Shown: in pieces, positions 1 to 9,071 of the stretch
Layout: each line of letters starts with the position of its first letter
Position numbering within the stretch: the stretch's first letter is position 1
Made by a program: the position numbers and the translations under genes
Origin: Splendidivirga corallicola
GTDB lineage: Bacteria > Bacteroidota > Bacteroidia > Cytophagales > Cyclobacteriaceae
Direction: 5' to 3'
DNA: 64,000 nt
Assembly: GCA_030442035.1 (NCBI GenBank)
Contig: JAUJEA010000007.1
Span: forward strand, 186,001-250,000
The notes under the pieces: model-generated
What the model saw: only the letters and a program-made list of their open reading frames with translations
Databases searched by the model: none
Told to the model about the DNA's origin: nothing

Positions 1-2607
1 AACCGAATAAGGATTTTTTCTTCCATACACATTATAAACCGAGAACACCCATTCTCCTTTGATTAACTTGTTCTTTTTATGCCCCTCACTTAGTGTCACA
101 GACAGATCCAAACGATGATAATCAGGAATCCTGAATTGATTACGTTCCGAGTAATTGAGTACTGAAAGAATTCGATCATAGCTATACTTGGAAACCGGGA
201 CGGTTATAGGTCGTCCTGTACTGTAGGTAAAATTGGCTGATATTTTGAATCTTCGACTTGCTTTATAATTAAAAACCAAGGTGAGGTCATGTGGTTTATC
301 ATAATTCGCGGGATAATATTTTCCCAGGTTTATCTGCTCCTCTTCATTCTCTGATTGAAATAGTCTTTCGCTCTTTGAATAAGTATATCCTAACCAACCG
401 GTAATTTTCCCTTTGTTCTTTTGCAATAATACCTCAACACCGTATGCCCTACCGGATCCTTTCAGAAGATCCGCCTCCAATGTTTCATTCAAAATGATAC
501 TGGCACCATCCTTATAATCAATTACATTTTTAATTTTTTTGTAATAGAATTCCACAGAGGTTTCAATGGCATTATCTTTAAAATTCCTGAACAAACCAAT
601 TGAAACCTGGTCACCAATTTGTGGCTCTAAATAAAAGTTGCTTGATTGCCAAAAATCTACCGGAGCAACAGCTGTAGTGTTGGAAATCAGATGGACATAT
701 TGTCTTGTCCTGTAATAGCTAAATTTCAAAGAGCTTTGGATACCCATAGCATAACGCAAGGAAACCCGAGGCTCAAAGCCACTATAACTTTTTATAAGCT
801 GACCTTTGGAGTAATGAGTAGTATCCAGGATGGTTGTTGGTTCTTTTGGTCTGTTTGGGTCGTATAAGTACACATCTCCTTCGCCAACATTTTGAAACAA
901 AGAATATCGAAGTCCATACATAATGGATAATTTATGATTGACTTGAAATTCATCTTTTATGTAAATACCGGATTCAATGGATTGCTCCTTCCTTACCTTT
1001 ACCGGATCCGTATTGGTGTTAAGTTCGCCAGCCACTAGATCCCCGGGTTCAAAACTGTATTTGGTCGCACTTATTCCAAAATCAACTTTATGTTTGTTTA
1101 AAGGGACATAATTAAAATCTACTTTTACTCCCGTATTTTCTATGGAGGATCTCAGTGTAAAAGAATCAAATCCCTGATCATCGAATGTTTTATTTTTATA
1201 GGATCCATGTGATAATGATATGCTCGACAGTAGTTTTTCATTAAATATATGGCTCCACTTTAAAGAATTATTTATAGTACGCCACCCATAGGTGGTATCA
1301 GCGGAAAATTTAAAACGGTCATTGCTGATATATGAGGAGAAAATTAGTTTATTTTTATCATTTACATTATGACTGATCTTTAAATTGGCATCATAGAATT
1401 GTGCTGAACTTTGTTGTAAATCAGCATTTTTTATTCTTTTCAATATCCAATCAGAATAGGAGGATCTGCCCCCAATAATGAAAGAAGTTTTGTTTTTGGC
1501 AATAGGACCTTCCAATACCAATCTACTGGAAACCAAACCTATACCACCCTGGCCATGAAACTCTTTTTGATTACCGTTTCTGGTACTAACATTCAAAATG
1601 GACGATACTCGCCCTCCAAAATTAGGTGGACCACCACCTTTGTAAAGTGTCACATCTCTCACAAGATCTGCATTGAAAGAAGAGAAGAATCCAAAAAGAT
1701 GTGAGGCATTGTAGATAACAGCATCATCCTGCAGCAAAAGATTTTGTCCTACACCCCCACCTCTAACATTAAAACCTGAGGCTCCTTCACCAACAGTACT
1801 CACTCCCGGAAGTGTAATTATACTTTTGATCACATCTATCTCACCTAAAAAGGCAGGCATACCTTTGATCGCTTCAATACTCAATTTTTCCTTACCGGCC
1901 ATCACCCCTTTAATGTTTTCATCTTGCGCTTCCGCTGTGATCGTTATTTCCTCGAGCTCTACAGTTTCTTCAAACAGATCAAAATTCAATGTGCCGTTTG
2001 ATCGAACATCGATTGATAATTTCTTTTCTTCATAACCGGTGAATCCAGCACGAATTGTGTATTTACCAGGAGGTAGTTTAACAGAATAAAACCCTCGTAC
2101 ATTGGTAACCGAACCATTTTCTGTCTCTTCAACGAAAACCCTGGCACCAATCAACTCATCATCATTGCCGGCATCCTTGATAAAGCCACTAACAATAACC
2201 TCGTTGTTGTTTGGGTTTTCCAGAGCATTTCCAATTACTTGATAATTTGCCGCTTCAGGTAAGTTGTTTGAGGAGCTTACAACCATCTCTGGTGAAATAT
2301 CTCCTTTTAATAAGACAACATTATTGTTATAAATGATGTATGAGATCTTTTGATCCTTCAATATTTCATCCAGGAATTCCGTTAATTTCTTATTCTCAAA
2401 CTTTTGAGAAATTTTAATGTTGGAGATCCAATTTTTTTTATAAAAAAATTCAACAGGTCGACTAGCTTCTATTTGATTGAATATTTCAATTAGTTCCTGA
2501 TTTTGGTAACTATCTGATATGATGATTTCTTCTATGCTTTGTGCATAGATACAGACTATACTTCCTACTGTTAGGAAAATACAGAGAGAGATTCTTTTAA
2601 TAAGCAT
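1..2607 (-). CDS. TonB-dependent receptor with STN and carboxypeptidase-like domains (partial, C-terminus off window)
   Basis: Outer-membrane active-transport receptor. The frame is open from an ATG at 2607 to the left edge (869 codons), so the C-terminus lies outside the window. In order: a signal peptide ending near IYAQ (residue 23), an STN (secretin/TonB short N-terminal) domain at about 25-105, a carboxypeptidase-regulatory-like beta-sandwich at about 125-200, a plug with the run GEGASGFNVRGGGVGQN, then a long barrel with many aromatic strand ends. The last visible residues, VYGRKNPYSV, are typical of a point shortly before the end of this family, so perhaps a few dozen residues are missing. 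STN domains often signal to a FecR/FecI anti-sigma/sigma pair, but no such pair is adjacent inside the window. The ligand cannot be told. Confidence 0.93.
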   Translation of the reverse strand, partial: MLIKRISLCIFLTVGSIVCIYAQSIEEIIISDSYQNQELIEIFNQIEASRPVEFFYKKNWISNIKISQKFENKKLTEFLDEILKDQKISYIIYNNNVVLLKGDISPEMVVSSSNNLPEAANYQVIGNALENPNNNEVIVSGFIKDAGNDDELIGARVFVEETENGSVTNVRGFYSVKLPPGKYTIRAGFTGYEEKKLSIDVRSNGTLNFDLFEETVELEEITITAEAQDENIKGVMAGKEKLSIEAIKGMPAFLGEIDVIKSIITLPGVSTVGEGASGFNVRGGGVGQNLLLQDDAVIYNASHLFGFFSSFNADLVRDVTLYKGGGPPNFGGRVSSILNVSTRNGNQKEFHGQGGIGLVSSRLVLEGPIAKNKTSFIIGGRSSYSDWILKRIKNADLQQSSAQFYDANLKISHNVNDKNKLIFSSYISNDRFKFSADTTYGWRTINNSLKWSHIFNEKLLSSISLSHGSYKNKTFDDQGFDSFTLRSSIENTGVKVDFNYVPLNKHKVDFGISATKYSFEPGDLVAGELNTNTDPVKVRKEQSIESGIYIKDEFQVNHKLSIMYGLRYSLFQNVGEGDVYLYDPNRPKEPTTILDTTHYSKGQLIKSYSGFEPRVSLRYAMGIQSSLKFSYYRTRQYVHLISNTTAVAPVDFWQSSNFYLEPQIGDQVSIGLFRNFKDNAIETSVEFYYKKIKNVIDYKDGASIILNETLEADLLKGSGRAYGVEVLLQKNKGKITGWLGYTYSKSERLFQSENEEEQINLGKYYPANYDKPHDLTLVFNYKASRRFKISANFTYSTGRPITVPVSKYSYDRILSVLNYSERNQFRIPDYHRLDLSVTLSEGHKKNKLIKGEWVFSVYNVYGRKNPYSV

Positions 2608-2747
2608 AGATAATAGGCAATTATTTAATGCGTGTGATGCTTTAGGTAAAATCAATTTTTGGGTCTATTCAATCAATAATCGCCTTTGAAGAGTATATCA
2701 AAGCGCTGGCCTTCTTGAAAAAATATCACACTTACACTTAACAAAGA

Positions 2748-2776
2748 AAGAGGCTGTTTTGATTAAACAGCCTCTT
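2748..2776 (-). terminator. Hairpin terminator after susD
   Basis: A perfect 12-bp inverted repeat (2748-2759 with 2765-2776, loop of 5) lies just downstream of the susD stop. Read on the minus strand it is followed by a T-rich stretch (TCTTTGTT). It separates the susCD transcript from the TonB receptor gene. Confidence 0.7.
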
Positions 2777-2799
2777 ATCAATTTTATAAAATCATTTTA

Positions 2800-4272
2800 C
2801 TAGTTTGTATCCCACCAAATCCTAGTATCCAAATCATCCTCTCCTTGTCTTGCAACAACAGCTGCATAATTATCTGCATTCAAATTTGGCTCGGTTGTTG
2901 GATAGCCCTCTCTTACGGGAATCTGTCCACTTTCATTTTGAGCGGCTATTGCCGGAGTTAGATTAGGATAACCTGTTCTTCTCCATTCTGCCCAAGCTTC
3001 ATATCCATTCAAAAACAGGGCTACCCATTTTTGATTACCAATTTGCTCCAGGGCTCTGGCATCATCATAAGCCACTTCGGAATTAGTGATAAAGGTAGCA
3101 TACTCAGAACCTACACCATATTGATTTAAAGAAGCCTGAATGGCATCATTATAATACTGCTCAGCACTACCTGAAATCCATCCTAGTTTCACCGCCTCAG
3201 CCATTGAAAATAGTACCTGTGCAGAGGTGAAAATATAAGTTGGAGCTCCCTGTGCTCTCATAGCTGCTCCAAGGAAAGAAACATCGGAGTTATCAATAGA
3301 TCCGGCCACTGCTTCACTTACTCCATAAGTCATTCCCACATACTCTGTGAAATTAGAAGATTCCGTTGCATCAGCAAATACAGGTAATCTTGGATCCATG
3401 GCCACATCCATCGTTCCACCGTTAGCAGTCGATTGCATGTAGTCAACTAATGTATTAGCCACTGTGTAATCTCTTCTGGTTCTGAATCGGCTGAACCAAG
3501 GATTTTCGTTGTTTGCTTCTTCCAGGTGCGTATAGCTAATATTCTCAGAATTATCAGCCGCAATGACACCCGCTGAAATAGCTGCATTGAATTCTGAATT
3601 TCCCTTGGAAGGATCAACATTCGACAACCTTAAGGCAGCTACTAAACGTGCAGTATTCGCAAACTTCTTCCACATGTCCATATCACCACCAAACAAAATG
3701 TCTCCTGAAACACCAGCGCCACCATCCATCATATTAACGGCATCAGCAAGTGTGCTGAATATACCATTATAAACTGCTTGTTGTGTATCAAAAGCTGGAG
3801 CCAAAATTCCCTCATCATTTCTTAAAGCTTCAGAGTACGGAATATCTCCCCATCTATCTGTCATATGAAGATAAATGAAAGATTGCAAGATTTTAGCTAC
3901 TGCTATTTGATTAGCATTTGAACCATTGGCAGATGCTATTTGCTTGGTTTCTTCATCAGTATTGAGATCAATGACAGTTTCCAAATCCTGCAACATTCCT
4001 GAATACCATCCATTGTAGCTGAAATTTATGGTTTGATAGGTATCCGCAGAAGTATATTGCGAGTTAGCAAGATACTGTACATAAAGCTGTCCCTGAGTGG
4101 CCGTAATTGTGCCAGGAATGCCTCTCAATGCATTGGTCAACAAGTTTGAAGTAATAGGAACTGTTGTCGCATTTGGGTTGGTAGTAATATCCGAATCGAA
4201 ATCTCCCGGATCGCAGCACACAATACCCATTGCAAGTATTGCAAGCCAAATATATTTAATTAATTTTTTCAT
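2800..4272 (-). CDS. SusD/RagB-like outer-membrane lipoprotein
   Basis: Surface-exposed substrate-binding lipoprotein that caps a SusC-type TonB transporter. The 490-aa protein begins with a lipoprotein signal (MKKLIKYIW...GIVCC), with the lipidated Cys at about residue 20. Helical TPR-like segments follow, as in SusD and RagB. The C-terminal part contains NQKWVALFLNGYEAWAEWRRTGYPNL, a pattern typical of the SusD-like_2 branch. It lies 18 nt downstream of susC on the same strand, so the two are co-transcribed. No glycoside hydrolase, peptidase or sulfatase gene accompanies the pair here, so the substrate (glycan, peptide or other) cannot be assigned. Confidence 0.93.
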   Translation of the reverse strand: MKKLIKYIWLAILAMGIVCCDPGDFDSDITTNPNATTVPITSNLLTNALRGIPGTITATQGQLYVQYLANSQYTSADTYQTINFSYNGWYSGMLQDLETVIDLNTDEETKQIASANGSNANQIAVAKILQSFIYLHMTDRWGDIPYSEALRNDEGILAPAFDTQQAVYNGIFSTLADAVNMMDGGAGVSGDILFGGDMDMWKKFANTARLVAALRLSNVDPSKGNSEFNAAISAGVIAADNSENISYTHLEEANNENPWFSRFRTRRDYTVANTLVDYMQSTANGGTMDVAMDPRLPVFADATESSNFTEYVGMTYGVSEAVAGSIDNSDVSFLGAAMRAQGAPTYIFTSAQVLFSMAEAVKLGWISGSAEQYYNDAIQASLNQYGVGSEYATFITNSEVAYDDARALEQIGNQKWVALFLNGYEAWAEWRRTGYPNLTPAIAAQNESGQIPVREGYPTTEPNLNADNYAAVVARQGEDDLDTRIWWDTN

Positions 4273-4290
4273 CTTTTTGATCTTATTTAA

Positions 4291-7200
4291 TTAAAGTTTC
4301 AACATGATATCAAATCCTATAGATCTGGTTCCAGGTAGGTTACCACTTTCTACCCAAGCACCATTATTTCTCGCATTTACAGTGTCCCCACTGATCTCAG
4401 AAGGATCAATACCATCAACTTTTGCGTGGATCAACCAAGGATTGTTTGCAACAATTGCAACACTTGCACCTTTGATGAAACTAATATTGTTCAAAAGAGA
4501 TTCTGGTAACTGATAGCCGAATCTAATCTCTCTAAGCTTCACAAAAGTGGCATCATACAACCAATTCTCGTGCAACGGGAACAAGCTTTTCCAGTAGGCA
4601 TCGACCTCCAGGTAAACATTGTTTGGTGTGCCATCTTCAAATACACCATCGAATTTCAATCCACCGCCATCAGCAACCGGATCTCTCATGTTATTACCTT
4701 TGTCATTCAAGCCAACAGTTTCACTACTAAGGCCTGAGTATGCAGTGAACATTCTGGTGATAGAATGGAATTTACCTCCAACTTGGAAATCAATAGTAAA
4801 GCTTAAATCAAAATTCTTATAAGTAAATCTGTTGAAGAAACCTCCTGTGTAATCAGGCAAGATTGAACCAAGTTCCTGATCGGTGTCAAAAAGAGGTCTT
4901 CCATTGGCGCCAACAATGATCTGACCAGCGTCATTTCTTCTGAACTTCCTACCTATGATGGTTCCCCATTCTTCACCGGCAATCGCTTTGGCACTGATAC
5001 CTCCCCAGCCACCAACAGTGCTGGTACCTCTCCATCCATTAGCCAAAACAATAGCATCCAGACCAGGATAGAGTTCTTCAATGAAGTTCGTACTTTTTGC
5101 AAAGTTCAAATTCACATCCCATTTCAAATCACTTGTTTCAAGAATGGTTGCGCCAATGGCAGCGTCCCAACCTCTTGTGTATCCTTTACCAGCGTTAAGT
5201 AACAGTCCGGTAAATCCACTTGTAGCAGGAGTAGATACATTAATTAGCTCACCAGTATTATCATAGTTATACCAGGAGAAATCAGTTCTGATTCGATCCT
5301 TCAAGAATGAAAGTTCAAAACCAACTTCAATAGCACTTGTAGTAGCAGCGGTCAAATCAGGAGCTATCTGAGAGTTAGGCACACTCATTGTAGCATTACT
5401 TCCATAAGGAGTTCCAAGACCATAGGTGAGTTGTGTAGCCCAAGGATTAGTAATTTCCTGGCCTACTTCAGCGTAACTTGCTCTGATCTTACCAAAAGAA
5501 AGAATGTCTTGATTGTTTAGCAATTCAGAGAATACAAAGGATGTTGAAACTGAAGGGTAAACGAAGTCATTTCTACCATTTGGAAGTGACGAATCCCAAT
5601 CGGTTCTGAAAGTGGCATCAATAAAGAATGTTTCTTTATAACCAATAGATGCTTGTGCAAATACACTTCGAATACTTTTTCTTGCCTTAGTGTTACCAGT
5701 ACTTGGTCTGTCTATGGATGCTCCAATATTATATAATTCAGGCACAGATAAACCACCTACCGTTCCCAGATTCCATGAAGAGAAGTTATAGTTTCTAATG
5801 TTTCCACCTACTAAAGCCGACAATGAGAAGTTATCATTAATTTGCTTATCATATTTGGCCTTAAATTCGATGTTATCTTCCCTTAGTGTCCATGTGTTGG
5901 TGGAGTATCCATCAACTCCTAATGTACCCGATGCAGCAATCGCATCAGCCCATCTTGTATCTGTATTTCTATTCAGGCTTGCACCTACAACCAGTCCGTC
6001 AATTAATTCATAATCCAAACCGAACTTACCCTGGAAAACCTCTTTTTGCTGATTTCCAGTATTAGATAGTAGGGAGGTATATGGATTGTCCCAATATAAA
6101 GGAGTTAGGTTTGTTGGAGAATTGATATTCCAGCTAGTATAAGTTCCATCAGGTAAACGATAAAATTGTCTCAAAAGATCAACATCCAATTGTCTTTGGA
6201 ACCATTGGTTCACGTTTGAACCAATTGAGTTGTAACCTTCAAAAAAGTTACCATTTGTATTGGTTTTAGAATAGTTGGCAATACCTTTTAACTTCAATCT
6301 TTCGGATAGATTAATTTTTGAATTCAAGTTCAAAAAAGTTCTGTCCTGATCTGTGCCAGGCATTACTCCAGTTCTTTGTGAATTTGTCAATGTAACACTA
6401 ACTGAGTAGTTATCATCGGCTTTGGAAACAGATAGACTGTTATTCACAAAAACACCAGTTTCAAAAAAGTCTCTCACGTTATCGGGTTGAGGTGACCATG
6501 GTCTTGTTTGACCATAGCCCGGTAGTCCGGGTGTAAAGGCATCCCATTGTGCCACCTGTCTTCCATCAAGCCTTGGTCCCCAGCTTTCATCGGCATAGAA
6601 CTGTGCAATTGGTGCTCCATCCAAACCTGATAAAGCGGCGTCATGAATGGCCGGATCAAACTCAAACGTATCAAAGGTTTGAGAGTAACCTCCTCCGTAC
6701 TCATTTTGATATTCAGGAAGAACTGCCACTTTTTCAAAAGTAGTGGTAGTGTTGAGACTAATATCAAGACTTCCCTTCTTAGCTTCTTTAGAAGTGATCA
6801 TCACAACTCCATCTCTGGCTCTGTTACCATAAAGAGCAGCAGCATTGGCACCTTTCAATACGTTGATGGAAGCCACATTATCCATGTTAATGGAAGCCGG
6901 ATCATTAATTACGATACCATCCAACACATAAAGAGGCGAACTTCCATTCAATCCTCTGATACCTCTGATTTTTATGGCAGCGGCTCCAAACTTGGCTCCG
7001 GAACCGGAAACAACCTGAACACCAGCAACTTTACCAGCAATGGCACTGTTGATGTTTGTTTCTCTTGCCACCCTAAGGTCTTCGGCTTTTACTTCTTGAG
7101 TTGAATAACCCAATGTTTTTTTATCTCTCGCAACACCCAAAGCTGTTACAACAACCTCTCCCAATTGCGTAACATCTGATTCCATTTTTACATTGATGGT

Positions 7201-7470
7201 GCTGCGACCACTGATTTCTACTTCCTGAGTAGCGAAACCAATGAATGAAAATAGTAATGTACCTTCTGTGCCCGGAACAGACAATTTCCAGGTACCATCA
7301 ACACCAGTGGTGGTTCCTATGGACGTACCTTTTAAGATGACATTGACACCTGGCAGTGTCGAGCCATCCTCCGCGGAAGTCACCTTACCTGAAAGAGTTG
7401 TGTTTTGGGCATAACTTTGCAAAACAAAAGCCATACTTACCAAAACACTCATGAGTAGAATCTTCTTCAT
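4291..7470 (-). CDS. SusC/RagA-family TonB-linked outer-membrane protein
   Basis: Outer-membrane TonB-dependent importer partnered with the SusD-like lipoprotein. It has 1059 aa: a signal peptide (cleavage near QSYAQ), a carboxypeptidase-regulatory-like domain at about 25-100 with the usual GVNVILKGTSIGTTT run, a plug carrying the SusC signature LYVLDGIVINDP at about 175-190, and a 22-strand-type barrel to the C-terminus (RSIGFDIMLKL). It lacks the STN domain seen in the neighbouring TonB receptor, so direct FecR-type signalling is unlikely. The start is the ATG below a good Bacteroidota promoter at 7511-7540. Confidence 0.96.
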   Translation of the reverse strand: MKKILLMSVLVSMAFVLQSYAQNTTLSGKVTSAEDGSTLPGVNVILKGTSIGTTTGVDGTWKLSVPGTEGTLLFSFIGFATQEVEISGRSTINVKMESDVTQLGEVVVTALGVARDKKTLGYSTQEVKAEDLRVARETNINSAIAGKVAGVQVVSGSGAKFGAAAIKIRGIRGLNGSSPLYVLDGIVINDPASINMDNVASINVLKGANAAALYGNRARDGVVMITSKEAKKGSLDISLNTTTTFEKVAVLPEYQNEYGGGYSQTFDTFEFDPAIHDAALSGLDGAPIAQFYADESWGPRLDGRQVAQWDAFTPGLPGYGQTRPWSPQPDNVRDFFETGVFVNNSLSVSKADDNYSVSVTLTNSQRTGVMPGTDQDRTFLNLNSKINLSERLKLKGIANYSKTNTNGNFFEGYNSIGSNVNQWFQRQLDVDLLRQFYRLPDGTYTSWNINSPTNLTPLYWDNPYTSLLSNTGNQQKEVFQGKFGLDYELIDGLVVGASLNRNTDTRWADAIAASGTLGVDGYSTNTWTLREDNIEFKAKYDKQINDNFSLSALVGGNIRNYNFSSWNLGTVGGLSVPELYNIGASIDRPSTGNTKARKSIRSVFAQASIGYKETFFIDATFRTDWDSSLPNGRNDFVYPSVSTSFVFSELLNNQDILSFGKIRASYAEVGQEITNPWATQLTYGLGTPYGSNATMSVPNSQIAPDLTAATTSAIEVGFELSFLKDRIRTDFSWYNYDNTGELINVSTPATSGFTGLLLNAGKGYTRGWDAAIGATILETSDLKWDVNLNFAKSTNFIEELYPGLDAIVLANGWRGTSTVGGWGGISAKAIAGEEWGTIIGRKFRRNDAGQIIVGANGRPLFDTDQELGSILPDYTGGFFNRFTYKNFDLSFTIDFQVGGKFHSITRMFTAYSGLSSETVGLNDKGNNMRDPVADGGGLKFDGVFEDGTPNNVYLEVDAYWKSLFPLHENWLYDATFVKLREIRFGYQLPESLLNNISFIKGASVAIVANNPWLIHAKVDGIDPSEISGDTVNARNNGAWVESGNLPGTRSIGFDIMLKL

Positions 7471-7510
7471 TTTGTTTAGGTTTAATTGAAAATAAATTTT
7501 AAAGGATTAA

Positions 7511-7540
7511 CAAACATAAATTTTTTTTTCTTCTTTCAAA
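7511..7540 (-). promoter_or_regulatory. Bacteroidota-type promoter for susCD
   Basis: On the minus strand TTTG (7540-7537) is followed after 18 nt by TATGTTTG (7518-7511), matching the phylum's -33/-7 consensus TTTG and TAnnTTTG. The -7 box ends 40 nt before the susC ATG. This is a sequence match only; the start site has not been mapped. Confidence 0.65.
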
Positions 7541-7541
7541 A

Positions 7542-8017
7542 GCTTTTTTGCCCTATTTTTCACCTATTATGGGTTACAAAAATCACAGTATTAAGAGCAT
7601 TTAGATGCATATTCGGTATTTGAATAACTATCTTTTCAAGCGTTCCAATGCTCAATATTTTGTCTTCTTCACGACAGAAAAAAGCAGCATACACTACGCA
7701 GAGGTAAGAATTTCAGATTTTTTTTGGCTAACCGGTTATGTAAGAAAATTGGAAAAATGTGAAATTGTTCTTCCTTCGAAACAACAAGGGAGCAGTTTCC
7801 GGTCAATCATTTTTGGAAAAACCAAAAATGATCTCAATTAAAAGGATCGATTGTATAATATGAGAATAAGGTAAACTTTTTAAAATTAAATCATGTTAGA
7901 TTAAAATCAGGAATATGTAATCCCAGGAATCATTTGTTGATTTAAGCAACAAAATGAGCATAAGCCCATTGAGCCGGACTCCAATTGAAGATTTGTATAA
8001 CCTTACTTTACGTTAAA
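7542..8017. other. Divergent intergenic region with an 11-bp hairpin
   Basis: This AT-rich spacer lies between divergent susC and the outer-membrane barrel gene. A perfect 11-bp inverted repeat occupies 7806-7832 (arms 7806-7816 and 7822-7832, loop AAAAA). It has no T-tract beyond the stem on either strand, so it may be an operator or an RNA structure rather than a terminator. A 78-codon open frame at 7605-7841 overlaps it and does not look like protein; I do not call it. Confidence 0.4.
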
Positions 8018-8998
8018 GTGAAAACTAAATTTGCCTTCATCATTTTTTTTCTATTTGGTATACATCATAATACGCTTGCTCAAACTTGTTGCTCCGGTGG
8101 TGTTCCCATATCTTCCAATGTTGGCCTTCCCGCAGGTGCTGCCAAATCTTTACAGGTTACACTTAACTACGACCTTAATGTGCTAAAAACCCTAAAGGAA
8201 GGTACCAGAGAATTAGCCGATGGAAGCAGAGAAAGAACTACCCAATCTTTTCTCCTTGGGTTGAGCTATACCATATCAGATAGATTTGCGGTTGATGGTC
8301 TATTCTCCTATATAAGACAGGAAAGGTTTATTGTTCGATCTAATGACCGGGTTGTGACTAATGGTTTTGGCGATGCTGTGTTTTTATTAAAATATAGAGT
8401 GACAGCTCCTGTTAATACTAAACATCAGTTTTTTATAGGAGGTGGTATAAAATTGCCAACCGGCGCATCTGATCTCAAAAATAATCAGGGTCTTACATTG
8501 ATCCTGGATCTTCAGCCAGGAAGTGGCGCGTTGGATCAAATCGCTTGGGCTAACTATATAGGTCAATTAAAATTCAGACCGAGCATGAATTTCATTTCAA
8601 CTTTCACTTATCGTTTTACAGGCAAAAACAATGAATACCTGGGAACACAGGTATATGAATTAGGTGAAGAGCTTCAGTTTGTAGTAGGTCTGAGCGATCG
8701 ATTGTTTATAAAGAATGTCATTTTAGACCCATCTATCTCGCTACGCTACAGGTTTGCCGGTCATGATCAAAATGATGGATTGGATCAACCGAGTACCGGG
8801 GGAGATTGGCTATTTTTAGAACCATCTATTAGTTATGCTATCAATCCGAATTTTAGTGTGAATGCGATGGTCAATGTTCCAATATATAGTCGTGTGGATG
8901 GCACTCAACTTTCTCCTACGATGAGGTTCAATGCAGGAATACATTATAACATAAATTTGAAGAAGAAGGACGATCTTCTTCAGGATTTTGGACAATAA
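8018..8998 (+). CDS. Outer-membrane beta-barrel protein (phenol_MetA_deg-like/transporter family)
   Basis: Predicted outer-membrane barrel of about 326 aa. I place the start at a GTG (8018) because the product then opens with a clean signal peptide (KTKFAFIIFFLF...NTLAQ) directly before a TCCSGG motif. The upstream in-frame TTG at 7985 would add 11 residues in front of it. After the signal peptide come alternating short hydrophobic/aromatic strands and turns rich in Gly, Asn and Asp, as in the putative MetA-pathway-of-phenol-degradation/transporter barrel families. The CC-S-GG motif after cleavage occurs in related Bacteroidota proteins, to my recollection. It is monocistronic, and its transported substrate is unknown. 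Confidence 0.7.
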   Translation: MKTKFAFIIFFLFGIHHNTLAQTCCSGGVPISSNVGLPAGAAKSLQVTLNYDLNVLKTLKEGTRELADGSRERTTQSFLLGLSYTISDRFAVDGLFSYIRQERFIVRSNDRVVTNGFGDAVFLLKYRVTAPVNTKHQFFIGGGIKLPTGASDLKNNQGLTLILDLQPGSGALDQIAWANYIGQLKFRPSMNFISTFTYRFTGKNNEYLGTQVYELGEELQFVVGLSDRLFIKNVILDPSISLRYRFAGHDQNDGLDQPSTGGDWLFLEPSISYAINPNFSVNAMVNVPIYSRVDGTQLSPTMRFNAGIHYNINLKKKDDLLQDFGQ

Positions 8999-9071
8999 GC
9001 ATGAGGGATAGAATATATATTTTGAAGCATAAAGGCCATTGGCAACCGGCTTATTTAGTGCAATGTCCAAA

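Noticed and set aside
6474-7104. Long reverse-frame open readings inside susC
   Set aside because: Shadow frames of a strongly supported gene; they carry no family motif.
7605-7841. Open frame of 78 codons upstream of the outer-membrane barrel gene
   Set aside because: Aromatic-rich, low-quality sequence with no family resemblance; overlaps a perfect hairpin and the divergent promoter region.
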